Source: Acanthochlamys bracteata (lineage: Eukaryota > Streptophyta > Magnoliopsida > Pandanales > Velloziaceae). From it: 64,000 nucleotides of DNA. Made by a program: the position numbers and the translations under genes. Of this stretch, positions 11,485 through 22,559 are shown piece after piece. The stretch is from assembly GCA_019914995.1 (NCBI GenBank), contig CM034133.1, positions 5,456,001 to 5,520,000 of the forward strand, written 5' to 3'. The notes under the pieces are model-generated. The model worked only from the letters and a program-made list of their open reading frames with translations. It had not been told where the DNA came from and did not search any database. Every line of letters begins with the position of its first letter. Positions within the stretch are counted from its first letter, which is position 1.

Positions 11485-12500
11485 CGTTATAAATTTATAT
11501 GTATCTAACTTTTTCAAAAGATTTTTTATTTTAAATACTTTTAAATAATCCCTTCATAATTTCACTCGATTGAGGTGTTCTATCAAATGAGACCGCTATT
11601 TACGGAAGGTCATATGAAACAAGGATACCAAAGTTTTATTGTGGAGCCTTTTTTAATTGGAGTGATGATTATAATTAATGCTAATTTGTCACGTACGCAA
11701 AAGTTTTCTTTTTTTTTTTAAATCAAAAAGATTTTTTTTAAATACCGTCTCGTCTTTGTGCAAATAGATAAGGCCGTGTTTGTTTATCCGTTAAACTCAT
11801 TTTTTTTCAAATAAATATCATTATTAATTTACATTCAAAAAATACATTTAGTAAATTTATTTTTTGCTAAAATTTTTAAATTTTAAATTAAAAAAAGTTT
11901 TATTACCCACTCTTAACACATAAATATAAAAATTAAATTCAATATAAATCTATTTTAAAATAATTAAAATTTTTAATATTTTTTAATATTTTTGTTTTTT
12001 TAAAATACGACGCACTAAGAGTCGATGCGCTGGTGCCACAAATGAACATGTCAAAACCGCTGCGTGCTTTTGCTTAAGCAAAACGTGCGGAGTAGTACAT
12101 AATGGTGAGAAAACTAGTACGATCCCTCTGTGAGGCAGGTTGAGCCCATGGTATGCCTCAAACCACTAGCAACAACCCAGCAAGGAAATATGAATTGATT
12201 CAAGCCCAGAAGCTCTTCAGAAAAAACTCAAAGCCCAAAGTTACGGATCTAATAAATCCGAGTTGACTCAATTAAAATACTTGACCAAACCCATCCGTAT
12301 AGTTTGGGTCAGATATTTTGGATCCTTTGAGTTGGGTCGGATTGATTCGGAATATTACTTAGATATATAAAGTCTCTATTTTGAGAACCCAAATTCTTAT
12401 TTATTTATTTTATAAATTCTTTTTGAAAATATCTTGTTTTACTTGTTAAGTTGTAACAAAATTTACTAATTATGATCTATGCATTCTGCTGGTTTTTACA
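11148..12500. other. Unassigned AT-rich intergenic DNA
   Basis: No genes. The stretch contains a long TA microsatellite (11450-11482) and two short MITE-like patches around 11780-12000 (gtttgtttatccgtt). A more GC-balanced 100-base patch at 12005-12110 shows no readable feature. Confidence 0.4.
11450..11482. repeat. (TA)n microsatellite
   Basis: About 16 uninterrupted TA units. A simple repeat, likely length-polymorphic. Confidence 0.9.
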
Positions 12501-12950
12501 TCCTCATGACCGATATTATCATTAAGTATCTATGTTAAATATTCTACTGGGATGATTTGTTGACAATTTGAAAATTTTTGTAGGATTAAAGATATACGTA
12601 TATCATATTCAAAGCTGATATCAAAATTTAACCTAATGTAAACTTTTTAAAAATCCGAACAAACTTGACTCGATCTTTGAAATGTATATTATCATAAAGC
12701 ATTTATGTTAAATTTTATTTATCGATAGTTTTTTGGCATCCTAGAATTTTTTTTGACGATTTGAAAATTTTTGTAAGATTAAAGTTATACGTATATCATA
12801 TTCAAAGCTGACATCAAAATTTAACCCAATCTAAACTTTTTTAAAACCCGAAAAGACTTGACTCAATCTTTGAGATATATATTATCATAAAGCATTTATA
12901 TTAAATTTTATTTAATCAATAGTTTTTTGGCATCTTAGAATTTAATTGAA
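12500..12950. repeat. Tandem duplication with a 193-bp unit
   Basis: The sequence beginning ttgacaatttgaaaattttt at about 12561 is repeated with few changes from about 12754. Each unit holds ttatacgtatatcatattc, aaagctgacatcaaaattta and a cataaagcatttat block. Part of a third, more diverged unit precedes them near 12505-12560. There is no coding content. Confidence 0.7.
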
Positions 12951-13600
12951 AATTATATCAAATTGAAAGTTGTAGAAAAATTAGGCACAATTCAAAGTTT
13001 TAAATGACCAGAAAGGACACAATTACTGCATACTTGAAATTTGGTCTTCTCTAGATTTGGAATATGTAAAAATGCTTCTGACTAGGTCCAGGTTCGTATC
13101 GAACCTGATCTAACACGACCGATGAACACCCCGATTTGAGTTAAATTTGGTTTAGTCCCAAAAAATGGCACTGCAAACTCCTTCTCTTTTGACCTCAGTT
13201 CAAATGTGGGCTTAGTTAGAGGTATAAAAATAGACGGACCGGACCGGACCGTCACATCCGAGCCAAACACTATAATCGGGCCAGGTCGGTTCAGACTTTT
13301 TACTCAAATACAAATTTTCAGACTCGGCTCGATCTGTCGGCTTATTATTTGTTTATTTTAAAAAAATAAAAATTAACTTTAAACATTCTTATTAAATATA
13401 AAAAATTAAAAAAAATACTAAATATAATAATAATAAAATAACTTTGAATTTTATTATTAAATATAAAAAATTTATTAAAAATTTGTAACATGTATATAAT
13501 TATATATTTTAACTTGTACTTAGAATATTTTTATTTAAAAATAATTCTGAAAATTGTTCAGTCCGGTCTTCATTATAAGTTGTATGCTGCATTTTTTTAA
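12951..13600. other. Probable 3' flank and terminal region of the hAT element
   Basis: At 13216 the sequence reads tagaggtataaaaatagacg followed by repeated GGACC words and a GC-rich tract, the composition often seen at hAT ends. This may be the 3' end of the broken hAT transposon encoded on the minus strand at 13611-15680, but I found no matching opposite end or 8-bp duplication. Confidence 0.3.
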
Positions 13601-13610
13601 CTGCAAGTTC

Positions 13611-15680
13611 TCAGTCCTTTAGATAAGTTAGCACTTCAACTATCTCACTACTTAATTGTGTTCTTCGTTCTTTAATTATCTTTTTGTCTATTCTAAATGC
13701 CGATTCTAAAGATACCGTTGAGATATGAATAGTCAAAATATCACGTGCTAATTCAGAAAGTACTAAATATCTTGTTGAATGTGTCTTCAAATAGTTCAAA
13801 ATAGTAAAACTTTCTGCGTTATCATCGTCTTTTACAATGACGGTATCTCATTCAAAATATTTGTTCAAGTTCGAAGAAGATTGCATAATGCTTGAAGTTG
13901 AATATGGTGTTGAACTTGAGATAGGATTGATGGAGATCAAAGACCAATTGATCGTTCTTTTTAATGAGTTTGTGCCGTTACCGCTTATTGTTGTTGATTT
14001 CGTAAATTACCAAACATAACTTCATAAAAATCATAACATTCGTACAGCTTGTTACGAGCATTAGTTATTTGCAATTGTTTGAACATTGAAAATATCAAAA
14101 TACATACCAATATATGTAAGAATATTTGAAACATACACAAATTTAAATCTAGGATCTAATATAAAGGCAAAAAAATATAAAATAGAAATATCCGATCAAT
14201 ATTTTTTTTTATTTGCTAGTCATTATTGTAACTATACGTTCAAGTAATTGATCTGTTATATGTTAATGCAATATAGTAGATATGTTAGGAATTGAATATA
14301 AAACTAATAGAGAAGTAGGATAGTAAATCTCAGATAAAAAAATAATAGCACCATAAAAAGTTTCTAAAAATTTTACAAATTTTTAGGTAATAATCTAATG
14401 AGTTTCAGTAAATATATTGTTACCCATTCTACTATTATAAAAAATCATAAGTATAATTTTATAGTCTAAAGCTTTTTTCAACATTAAATAAATAGAATTC
14501 TATCTTACTAGCATATCAAGGTTGAACTTTCGGGGCTTTAGATGTTCTGCTATTCAGTATCTCTTAAATTCAGCTAAATGTTGGTTTGAACTAGTAATCT
14601 AAGAAATATCAACGCGAATATCATTAATCTGTTCGCTTACTAGCTAATATCTGATTGTATGATCAAATTGATAATATCAAGCACAACGTTAATGTGGTAA
14701 AATTTCTCCCATGTATGAGCTTAGCTCCATCTCAACAAAATCAAATTGGTTTGATATTTGCTAAAGCATTATCTAGTGTGATTGAGACAATACGGTTGGT
14801 AAAGCCTCATTCTGTAACTACATTTATAAAGCGTTCAGAAATATTTTTATCATCATGTGAGGAATCAATAAGTTAAAGTCAATAAATTTTTTTTGCATAA
14901 TATATTGGGAATCTAAATAATATGGAATAACAATTAAATAATATTGTTTAGCTTTACCGCTCTAAATATTAGATGTTAATACAATAGAAGAATTTGATCA
15001 ACTTAATTCAAATTTTAATATAGTGCGCATTTTATTGTAATAATAATATCGTTTCTAGTAATTGTTCTACTAATTTTTTGAAATTGTGGACAATATGTTC
15101 TTTTAACATGCTCTTCATAAAAAGATGACTCATCAAAATTAATAGGTAAATTTATAACACAAATCATACAGGCAAGAAATTTCTGAGGTACGTTAGAAAT
15201 ATAAGACCAAGTACTTACCGAACTATCTGTATTGAATTGAAGTCGAGTTTGTGAAGGTTCCCTTCCAATTTATTTTTGAAAGCACATTTTTTACCATGTG
15301 TTATTAAATATCGAATTTCTGTATTAGGATTATCAGTTATAACTTTTTTGTAAAACTTATATTTCGCCATTTTTATTAAGTTTAATCACTTTACATTGTA
15401 TATTCGACGGTGAAATAATTCCAAACTTCAGACGTTGTGACCTTTGAACTTTTTTTGGTGTTGGCGATATCGAGCTGAAGCCAAACTAACTTCCAACGCT
15501 CGAAATTAGAGTACTTTCGTTGCATCTTTGATAGAAATTTTTTTTTTGTATTGGAAGAAGTTTATCTCCTTTATCCATATGTGCAATATTTATCTTTTCC
15601 AAATTTTGATTGTCCATGTCATAGTCATTCATATCAACATTAATGTCACGAATAGTCGGATTCATTTGAAATAACAACTA
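13611..15680 (-). pseudogene. hAT-family transposase (broken)
   Basis: Read on the minus strand, the N-terminus at 15677 (MLFQMNPTIRDINVDMNDYD) leads into a region resembling a BED-type zinc finger followed by NTEIRYLITHGKKC. Scattered conserved stretches follow, such as ITLDNALAN, LVRWNSIYLML and FFAFILDPRFKF, all matching plant hAT transposases. The C-terminal dimerisation domain is clearest: RYLVLSELARDILTIHISTVSLESAFRI then TQLSSEIVEVL. Many stops and frameshifts break the frame, so it encodes nothing functional. The family normally has about 600-700 residues, which fits the 2.07-kb span. Confidence 0.85.
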
Positions 15681-15896
15681 AAATTTTTTGAGAATTAGAT
15701 AATTAAAAAATGTGAATTTAAAAAAAGTAAAGTAACAAAATTTTTTTATAAATTTGTATGAGTTTGAGTAAAATGAAAATGAGAATTGCAAAGTTGTGTG
15801 AAAAATGAATAAAGATAGGATGTTTTTATAGGTAAAATGTGAAGTTTAAAAAATAAAAAATAAAAAACTGTTGACGTCAGCCAACGATAACAATTT

Positions 15897-16712
15897 TAGA
15901 AGTGGTAATTTGGGTTGATGGGTCGATTTCGAGTCGACCTATTTAATAATCTGGTCAAATTCGTTCAACTCTAACCCAATTCATGAATTATACGGGTCAA
16001 AATTATCAACCCTAATCCAACCTATTAATAACAGGATAAAATTCGAGTAGACTCATTTAATAATTAAAATATTAATTTTTAATTCTATATTTTTAAACAT
16101 CAGCGAATTTATAATATCAGTTGTAAACAAAATGAAACGATGTTCTTAGTGACGAGATATAGTGAATACCCGTCAAAATATATTTTTTTAGTATCTTTAT
16201 TGGTTTAAAATATTCAAAAATATTTATTTTTATTTTTTAAAAATATGTGGTGATAGCTGAAATTTTATAATTATATACATACTAATAATTTAAATAAATT
16301 TTGATAAATATAGATATCTAACAAATTTTGATAGAGGTTTTTATACGAAGTATAAATTTGTCATTACAGAAACACCTACGGAGTAATAATTTCGATAATA
16401 TTATTATTCTCATCTTAGACTATTTTACTAAAATATAAAAATAATCATTAATATAAATACTATATAATTAATAATTTATAAATTACTATTATTAATTAGT
16501 TTTGTTACTAATATTTAATAAACGGATATTATTTATTTAAAAAATGATAATTCGAATTGGTGAGTCAATTTCGGATTAACTCGGATCGACCCATTTAATG
16601 ACTGTGTTAAATTTGCTCAATCCTAATTCAATCCATATATTTATACGGATCAAATTTTCTAACCATAATTATAATTAAATAGGTCGATTTCGAATTGGAT
16701 CATATATTGTCA
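15897..16712 (+). mobile_element. hAT-like non-autonomous element, family A copy 2
   Basis: This copy is about 816 bp and homologous end to end to 10305-11139. Shared blocks include gacgagatat followed by gaatac and a tgtcattac/agaaacac segment near the middle. The left end is TAGAAGTGGTAATT; the right end stops at tattgtca, a few bases short of the family consensus. I found no target duplication. It sits directly 5' of the hAT transposase remnant and may have inserted into that element. Confidence 0.7.
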
Positions 16713-17228
16713 GCCACAAATAATATACCATTGGCTGCTTACCAACGATCAGATCACATCAGCATGATCGTTGATTTTTTTGACCAAGTTAATAGTCATC
16801 CTTGACCGGTCAATGTAACAATAATTGGATGGGCGGACCGTTCGACGGGCCCATAAAGTTAGCCAAATACAGCCTGTAAAATCGGGCCGTATCGACCCGA
16901 TCTTGTTACTATTTATTGAGCCGCAGATTGGTCTGTTTGGTCCGGACCAATTCTGCATCAATAGTTTTGGTGTAAGCTGTAAAGCGTGACATAGATAGGC
17001 ATCTGATTCCCGCAACATCGGTGGATGAGTGGGCAGTGGTCATCCTGTCCCGAACCTAAGCGAACGGATCATTCCCACTACTCCACTCCCAACGATCAAA
17101 CTTCGAAGCAAGGATCATATAATGGACGACTGCTTTTATCTCGACATAGATAGGACAACAACCTTTATTCTTAAATCAATCTAGGTAGCTTACTAAAGCC
17201 AACATTCTACCTGCCAATTACCAAACTG
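16713..17228. other. Upstream region of epoxide hydrolase gene A
   Basis: A GC-richer stretch at 16810-16960 (gggcggacc, ggtccggacc words) may be the end of a DNA transposon. A TATA-like catataatgg at about 17116 could serve gene A. Nothing else is recognisable. Confidence 0.35.
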
Positions 17229-17261
17229 ATGATTTACGTGTTTAACATGCCACCACTATAA
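17229..17261 (+). other. Possible upstream ORF of epoxide hydrolase A
   Basis: A ten-codon reading frame, MIYVFNMPPL then stop, ends 11 bases before the outer start codon of gene A. If transcription begins near 17145 it lies in the leader and could reduce initiation at 17273. Coding status is unknown. Confidence 0.25.
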
Positions 17262-17272
17262 CTTGTTCTTTT

Positions 17273-18588
17273 ATGGGAGCTTGCATCTCCAATCTTTACT
17301 TTAGCAACCGTTCGCGCAAGCATCAATATCAGCAGCAGCAGACTGGAAAATCAACTGGAGAGCCAAATATGGATTCCATTAACCACCGCATGGTTTCAGT
17401 GAATGGTGTCAACATGCATGTAGCCGAGAAAGGTTCTGGTCAAGTAGTCCTGCTTATCCACGGGTTCCCTGAGCTCTGGTACGCTTGGCGCCATCAGATT
17501 CTCGGCCTTGCAGATCGCGGCTACCGTGCGATTGCACCGGATCTTCGCGGATATGGTGATACCGATGCCCCTCCGGACCGGAACTCCTACACTATGCTTC
17601 ATATCGTCGGTGATATCGTAGCTCTTATTGACTCCCTGGGTGAAGAAAAGGTGTTCGTTAATTTGAATATTTCCTGTTATCAGTTGAAGTTTTCCTAATA
17701 AACTAGTTCTGATCGAAGAGGGTTGCTTGTCGGTTTAATGATCTGAAGGTGTTTGTTGTTGGCCATGACTGGGGGGCGCTGGTGGCATGGGCACTCTGTA
17801 GTTACCGACCGGACAAGGTTCGAGCACTAGTGAACACCAGCGTTGCGTTCTCGCCGAGAAACCCTGCTAGCAAGCCAGTTCCATCTTTGAGGGCAGCTTA
17901 TGGAAACGATTTCTACATATGTCGATTTCAAGTAAACCATTGTTCAACTTCCTAAAGACAACTAATAATATCGAAGTGTGATGGAACTTTAGATTCATTT
18001 TGACAGGAACCTGGAGCTATTGAAAAACAATTTGCTAAACTCGGTGCTTGTCACGTGCTTAAGAAGTTCCTGACGTATAGAACACCTGGTCCTCTTTTTA
18101 TACCTAAAGATTGGGGATCCAGTGACTCTGAAATCCCACTTCCTTCGTGGATTTCGGAAGAAGATATAAACTATTATGCAAGTAAATTTAACGTGTCTGG
18201 ATTTTCTGGACCCGTGAATTACTACAGATGCCTAGACTTGTAAGTTCATTTCTTTATAATTCTGTACATCATTGAATATTAACTTTTAGGATTTTCTGAT
18301 GTTTGTGTGTTTTGTTTTTTAACGATGAATTGTTTATGCAGAAACTGGGAACTTACGGCACCATGGACACAAATCCAGATCCGAGTTCCGGTGAAGTTCA
18401 TTGTTGGTGAACTTGATCTTACTTACCATTACCCTGGTGTCCAGGACTATGTGAACAAGGGTGGCATGAAAAAAGATGTTCCTCTCCTTGAGGAAGTAAT
18501 TGTTCTTAAAGATGTTGGACATTTTATCATTGAGGAGAAAGCAGATGAAATTACCAATCATATTTATGAGTTTATAAGCAAGTTCTAA
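17273..18588 (+). CDS. Soluble epoxide hydrolase A (alpha/beta hydrolase)
   Basis: Converts epoxides, in plants mainly epoxides of C18 fatty acids, to diols. Exons are 17273-17650, 17749-17931, 18007-18239 and 18342-18588, joined by introns of 98, 75 and 102 bases. The long form is 346 aa. Key residues in that numbering: oxyanion-hole HGFP 63-66; nucleophile Asp133 in GHDWGA; lid tyrosines Tyr182 and Tyr260; Asp290; His325 in VGHF. These align with the catalytic set of potato StEH1 (Asp105, Tyr154, Tyr235, Asp265, His300). Plant homologues start near Met33 (MDSINHRMVSVNG), which would give 314 aa. The outer 32 residues begin MGACISNLYF, which fits an N-myristoylation (Gly2, Ser6) plus palmitoylation (Cys4) signal, or could be translated leader. 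The C-terminus is -SKF, at best a weak peroxisomal signal. Intron positions and phases equal those of gene B, indicating gene duplication. Confidence 0.92.
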
Positions 18589-19730
18589 TCATACTAGTTA
18601 TGAATTACAACTTATCATACCCATCCTTTTTATACCTATAATGAAGCACTGCCGGTTCTTGCAAAAGATCATCAGCTGGGATGGGTTCATAAGATACAAG
18701 AGAGTTGATTAGATTTTTCAGGCCTTCCAGAGTGGAAGCACCTATCAAGCAGGTTACAGATTTAAAAAATAGTTGTTAATCCTACATTAGAGTTCTATAT
18801 TATATTTGTATGAGAACCCATTATTTATAACTACTATTTTTGAGCCGTCTCTTGTTGCTTGCGTCCGTTTGCGCTGCTTGCATGTGAAGCCTACATTCAG
18901 GCCCCGTCTAGTTAAGCTGAACTTTAAGAGCTTTAGGTTAACACCATAATTGATTGACTCGGACCGAATGTCGTTCTAAAAAGTAATCCGAACAAACGGG
19001 TCTCTGAATGATCCGGTGAATCAATTGATCAACCCATCGGATCAATCAATAGTGCGGACAATGCCACAACCAACTTTGCCGAGCATCCAACGCAATATAA
19101 CAAAAACTATGGATTCATTATGGTATGATAAGTATAGCCTATAGATAGTCTCCAGGAACTCTAACCTGATGTGCATTATCGAAACAAAATATGTAACAAC
19201 TTGCAAAGTTGAACACAGAATGCAGAAAATATATCATAACGACTACTGTTTGATCATATAGCCAAACAAACTAATTGAAAAATGGGTCTAAATTAGCAAA
19301 TTGAGTTATCTCCTCAATGTACAATAAAGAAAGTCAACTTCTCACAACCTGCAATAGCCATCTCGGGCAATGAACTAAAGATTCAAAGCAATCGAGCAAT
19401 GTTCAGTCTAATCAAACAAGAAATACTGCAAAACTCTACTAAAGGCATGTTTGACTTTATTTTTTTACTTCATTTCATTCTAATTTATTATTTTATATTT
19501 TATTAATAAATTTTCTGTCACATTATATAAAATAAATTTATAATTTAAGAATTATAAAAATTCTATGTCATAAGATTTATTATTGGTTATTTTTATTATA
19601 TTTTAGATAAAATAAGTATAACTCATTTTTTGCTAAAAAGAACTAATGTGAGAAAGAGGATAATGACAAGCAAATAAAAAGAAAAAAATAAGTAAGATTG
19701 AGAATATAAAATGTTAGAATTTACTTATGA
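18589..19730. other. Intergenic, 3' flank of epoxide hydrolase A
   Basis: 3' UTR is expected in the first 200-250 bases. From about 18900 (ggccccgtctag) the sequence looks like diverged transposon ends, and 19443-19645 is an AT-rich MITE-like copy related to those at 46787 and 47361. No genes are seen. Confidence 0.4.
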
Positions 19731-20965
19731 CTATAGTTAGCAGATTCGGACCACACCGTTTTGGTTGATTCAGAAATTGTCGACCCATATGCAAAATCGG
19801 TTCAGATTTGTAAAAAATTTAATATGCTATCAACTGGTGTGACCAGGATCGAACTCGGTAGATTTTAGGTTGAGCCAGCGACCTGTCCTTGGGGGACATT
19901 TCGGGCACTTAAAACTTTTTAAAAACTTTGGGTTCAAACCTTGATGATTTGTGCCGCCACCCTGTATTCGAGTGTTTATTCTTCACGCATGGTTCCGGCA
20001 AATTGTTTTCTTCTCCGCTCTCTGGCTATACCTGCAATTTCAGTGCCCTCTTCCTCCGGTGGTAAGGTGGTGATCATTGTGTCTTCTTTTTCGAATGCTG
20101 CTTATGAAATGTTGTCTTTAGAAGAAAGCGATCAACAAGAAGAGAATGCAACCCTCGCTGTTGACGGTGGTGGTGCTCTTGCAATGCAGCAATAACCGCC
20201 GGCTTCACACTCATCTAGTCTAATTGGTGCAGAAGGTAGTGACGACAGAGGTGTTTCATTTTTAACTTGGTAGTGGTGTTAGGTTTCAGTATTTTACTGG
20301 GGAAGGGTTCGAGTAGCCGCGTGGTGGTGGTGGAGGTCAGTTGTTATTTTGATTTCACTATAGCTTGGTACTTAGTTCTTCTATCGATCAATTTGATGTT
20401 TTGTTGTTTGAAGCCTTGATAAGAAGGTTAGCGTTTTGAATTTTTTTTTTACTTATTACTAGTATTCATGTAAGGATTTTGCAAAGCGTGTTGCTTTGTT
20501 CTATTTAAGAATCTTGAATACTTTTTGAACTCAAGCCATAGGAAGGAGCTAGGATTACAAGTATCTTGACTGTTGTTGTCACTTATGGGTGAAGAAGAAG
20601 AGACTTCAAATGTAAGACCCGCAATGATGACCACCACAATTATCATCATGTTGAAAGACTTCTCCGAATTTTTTTTCTTAAGAACCGATTTCAACAGCTA
20701 TGTCATGGCTAGATTTCCATCGCCGAGACGTCGAGCAACAGATCGAATCCTCAATTTTTTCAATTTAATTCTCCATAAATTTTTTGTTACTCTTAAGCTA
20801 AGCAAAGAAAACCTTCCCTAACTCTTGGGACAACGAACTTTTTTCCTCTCGCACCATTGACCTGACCGATCAACCCGTGAACCCGTTGGATCAATATAGT
20901 AACCGTCAACTGGAAAAGCTTTTCAGGTCGACAGCCGATTTGGTTCTTATAACTATGCTTATAAC
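19724..20965. mobile_element. hAT-like element, family B, long copy
   Basis: The ends are TATAGTTAGCAGATTCGGACC on the left (19731/19732) and, reverse-complemented, CATAGTTATAAGAACCAAAT on the right (20957). They are related to the family B ends at 33083 and 51658. Flanks CTTATGAC (19724-19731) and CTTATAAC (20958-20965) match in 7 of 8 bases, supporting an 8-bp target duplication. At about 1.23 kb it is twice the size of the other copies, because its centre (about 19930-20830) holds extra sequence of more gene-like composition. Confidence 0.6.
19941..20195 (+). other. Open reading frame in the insert of the family B element
   Basis: An 84-codon frame with balanced composition (Val/Ser/Ala-rich, acidic middle LSLEESDQQEENATL). 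I recognise no domain. On the opposite strand at 20449-20694 there is another open frame with a hydrophobic segment (MMIIVVVIIAGLTF). Either could be part of a captured host gene or chance. No splice structure or promoter is evident. Confidence 0.25.
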
Positions 20966-21099
20966 AAACAAAATAGATGTATCTCTATTAAAAAAGCTTC
21001 GTGCATTTTTTTAAATAAAGCATCGAATTGATATTTTTGTCAATTGCTTATAGCGCATGTGAGGGGATACAACCAATGAGCCAAACACTTCTTTCACTA

Positions 21100-21815
21100 T
21101 AGGACATGTTTAACTTAGGATAAAGTGAGTTTTTGAAAAGTGAATTACTTGTTGAAAGCAATTTTAATTGTTATGTTTAATTTGATTCAAAAATGAATAT
21201 TAAAAGTGAGTTCTTATATTTACTTTGGTGTGAAAGTGAAGATCGAATCAGTCGTTAAAGCGAATGCAGCTTGACCTTTCTCTCATCTCTCATCGCTCCT
21301 ATTCCTCCTACGCCTGCTTCTCTATGTCACGTGATCTTGGTCAGCAGGCTCTATCTTCCTAGATTTAGCGCTAAAAAGTTGTTTGAATTCAAAGGTGATC
21401 ACGTCATGATTTGATTTCGTCTACTATCAGAGCAATTCAACTAAATCTCGATTATATGTGTGAAATTATTTTTATTTTTCCTAGCTCCTAATTTCGTTCT
21501 CAATTTTTCTGATCGGAGATGGATTGACCGGAAGATGGAGAGGCGTTGTCAAATCTTGATCTGGAATTTGGAAGATCAGGGAGAAAACTAGTTCTAAATT
21601 TGGACTGAAAATGAGAGGGATGAGTGGGTGGGTGCGGAAAGAGTTTTTGGGAAAATGCAAAGTGTTTAGGGAAGTGCATCAAAGCAGTAGAGGTGAAAAT
21701 GAGTTGTTAATAGAAAACTAAGTTTGATATAAGTGTAATTTTTATGTTTATTTTATGTTTAAAGTGAGTTTGAGGTAAAAGTGCTTATTCTAAGTTTTAT
21801 TCCAAATGAGCCTCA
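21100..21815. repeat. Probable non-autonomous DNA element of about 0.7 kb
   Basis: The left end reads gtttaacttaggataaagtg. The right end reverse-complemented reads catttggaataaaacttagaataagc, sharing acttag-ataa. The borders are AT-rich with repeated aaagtgagt words, while the centre (21270-21680) is of mixed composition. Boundaries and target duplication are not settled. Confidence 0.4.
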
Positions 21816-22559
21816 ATTTACAATACAGTCCCAAATACAGATTTTATCTTAATTAATGGAAAAAATGATAATAATACAAAACTAAGTTTTAACATGCTTG
21901 CCGCTGCAATCTATTTGTAAACTTCTACTTCTACCTCATACGAGATATACTAATAATGTAAAGCAAATATAGTGCTATACATTGGGGAGAAAATTGTTCT
22001 TATTGTTGAAAATTGGAAACAAAAAATTGAAGTATATGGATTGGTACATATTACCTAGCAAAAATTTATATTTATTAAGCACATTTAGTTACTAGATGGA
22101 CATATAACACGATATTGAGTACTTCATAGTTATTGAGTCAAAAAATTAAATAAAAAGACTTATTTCTTTATTATCATTTTAAATACTAATCAAATCAAGT
22201 TCAAATTAAGTATAGCTTTTTTCTAACTATGCAATTCATAATAGTGGTAGGCGATTTAAGGTTGATTTATTCAGGACCAAATAAATCATGAAAACAACAC
22301 TTTTTTTAAATAAAGTCCTCACTTCTCTTAGCTTTAATATATAACCTATGCTACTCGAAAAAGTCGGCATATGGTCAGACCTATGCAATAATAATATTGA
22401 AATATAATAATTACACTGTAATAGGGATATAAAATAATATCATTTTTTCAAAGCTACAATTATTTGAAAGGAATAACAAAAAAATAGCTTTATTTCTAAC
22501 TATAACATAATTAATTTTAGTTTTTATGATTAAATAAATATTTTAATAGAACAAATATT
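21816..22559. other. Unassigned AT-rich spacer
   Basis: No gene, no terminal repeats and no clear simple repeat seen. Confidence 0.4.

Noticed and set aside
18334-18561. Minus-strand frame in epoxide hydrolase A exon 4
   Set aside because: Shadow of the coding strand; the same occurs opposite exon 4 of gene B.
20449-20694. Possible secreted small peptide on the minus strand
   Set aside because: A hydrophobic stretch is present, but there is no known peptide motif, promoter or conservation evidence, and it lies in a transposon insert.
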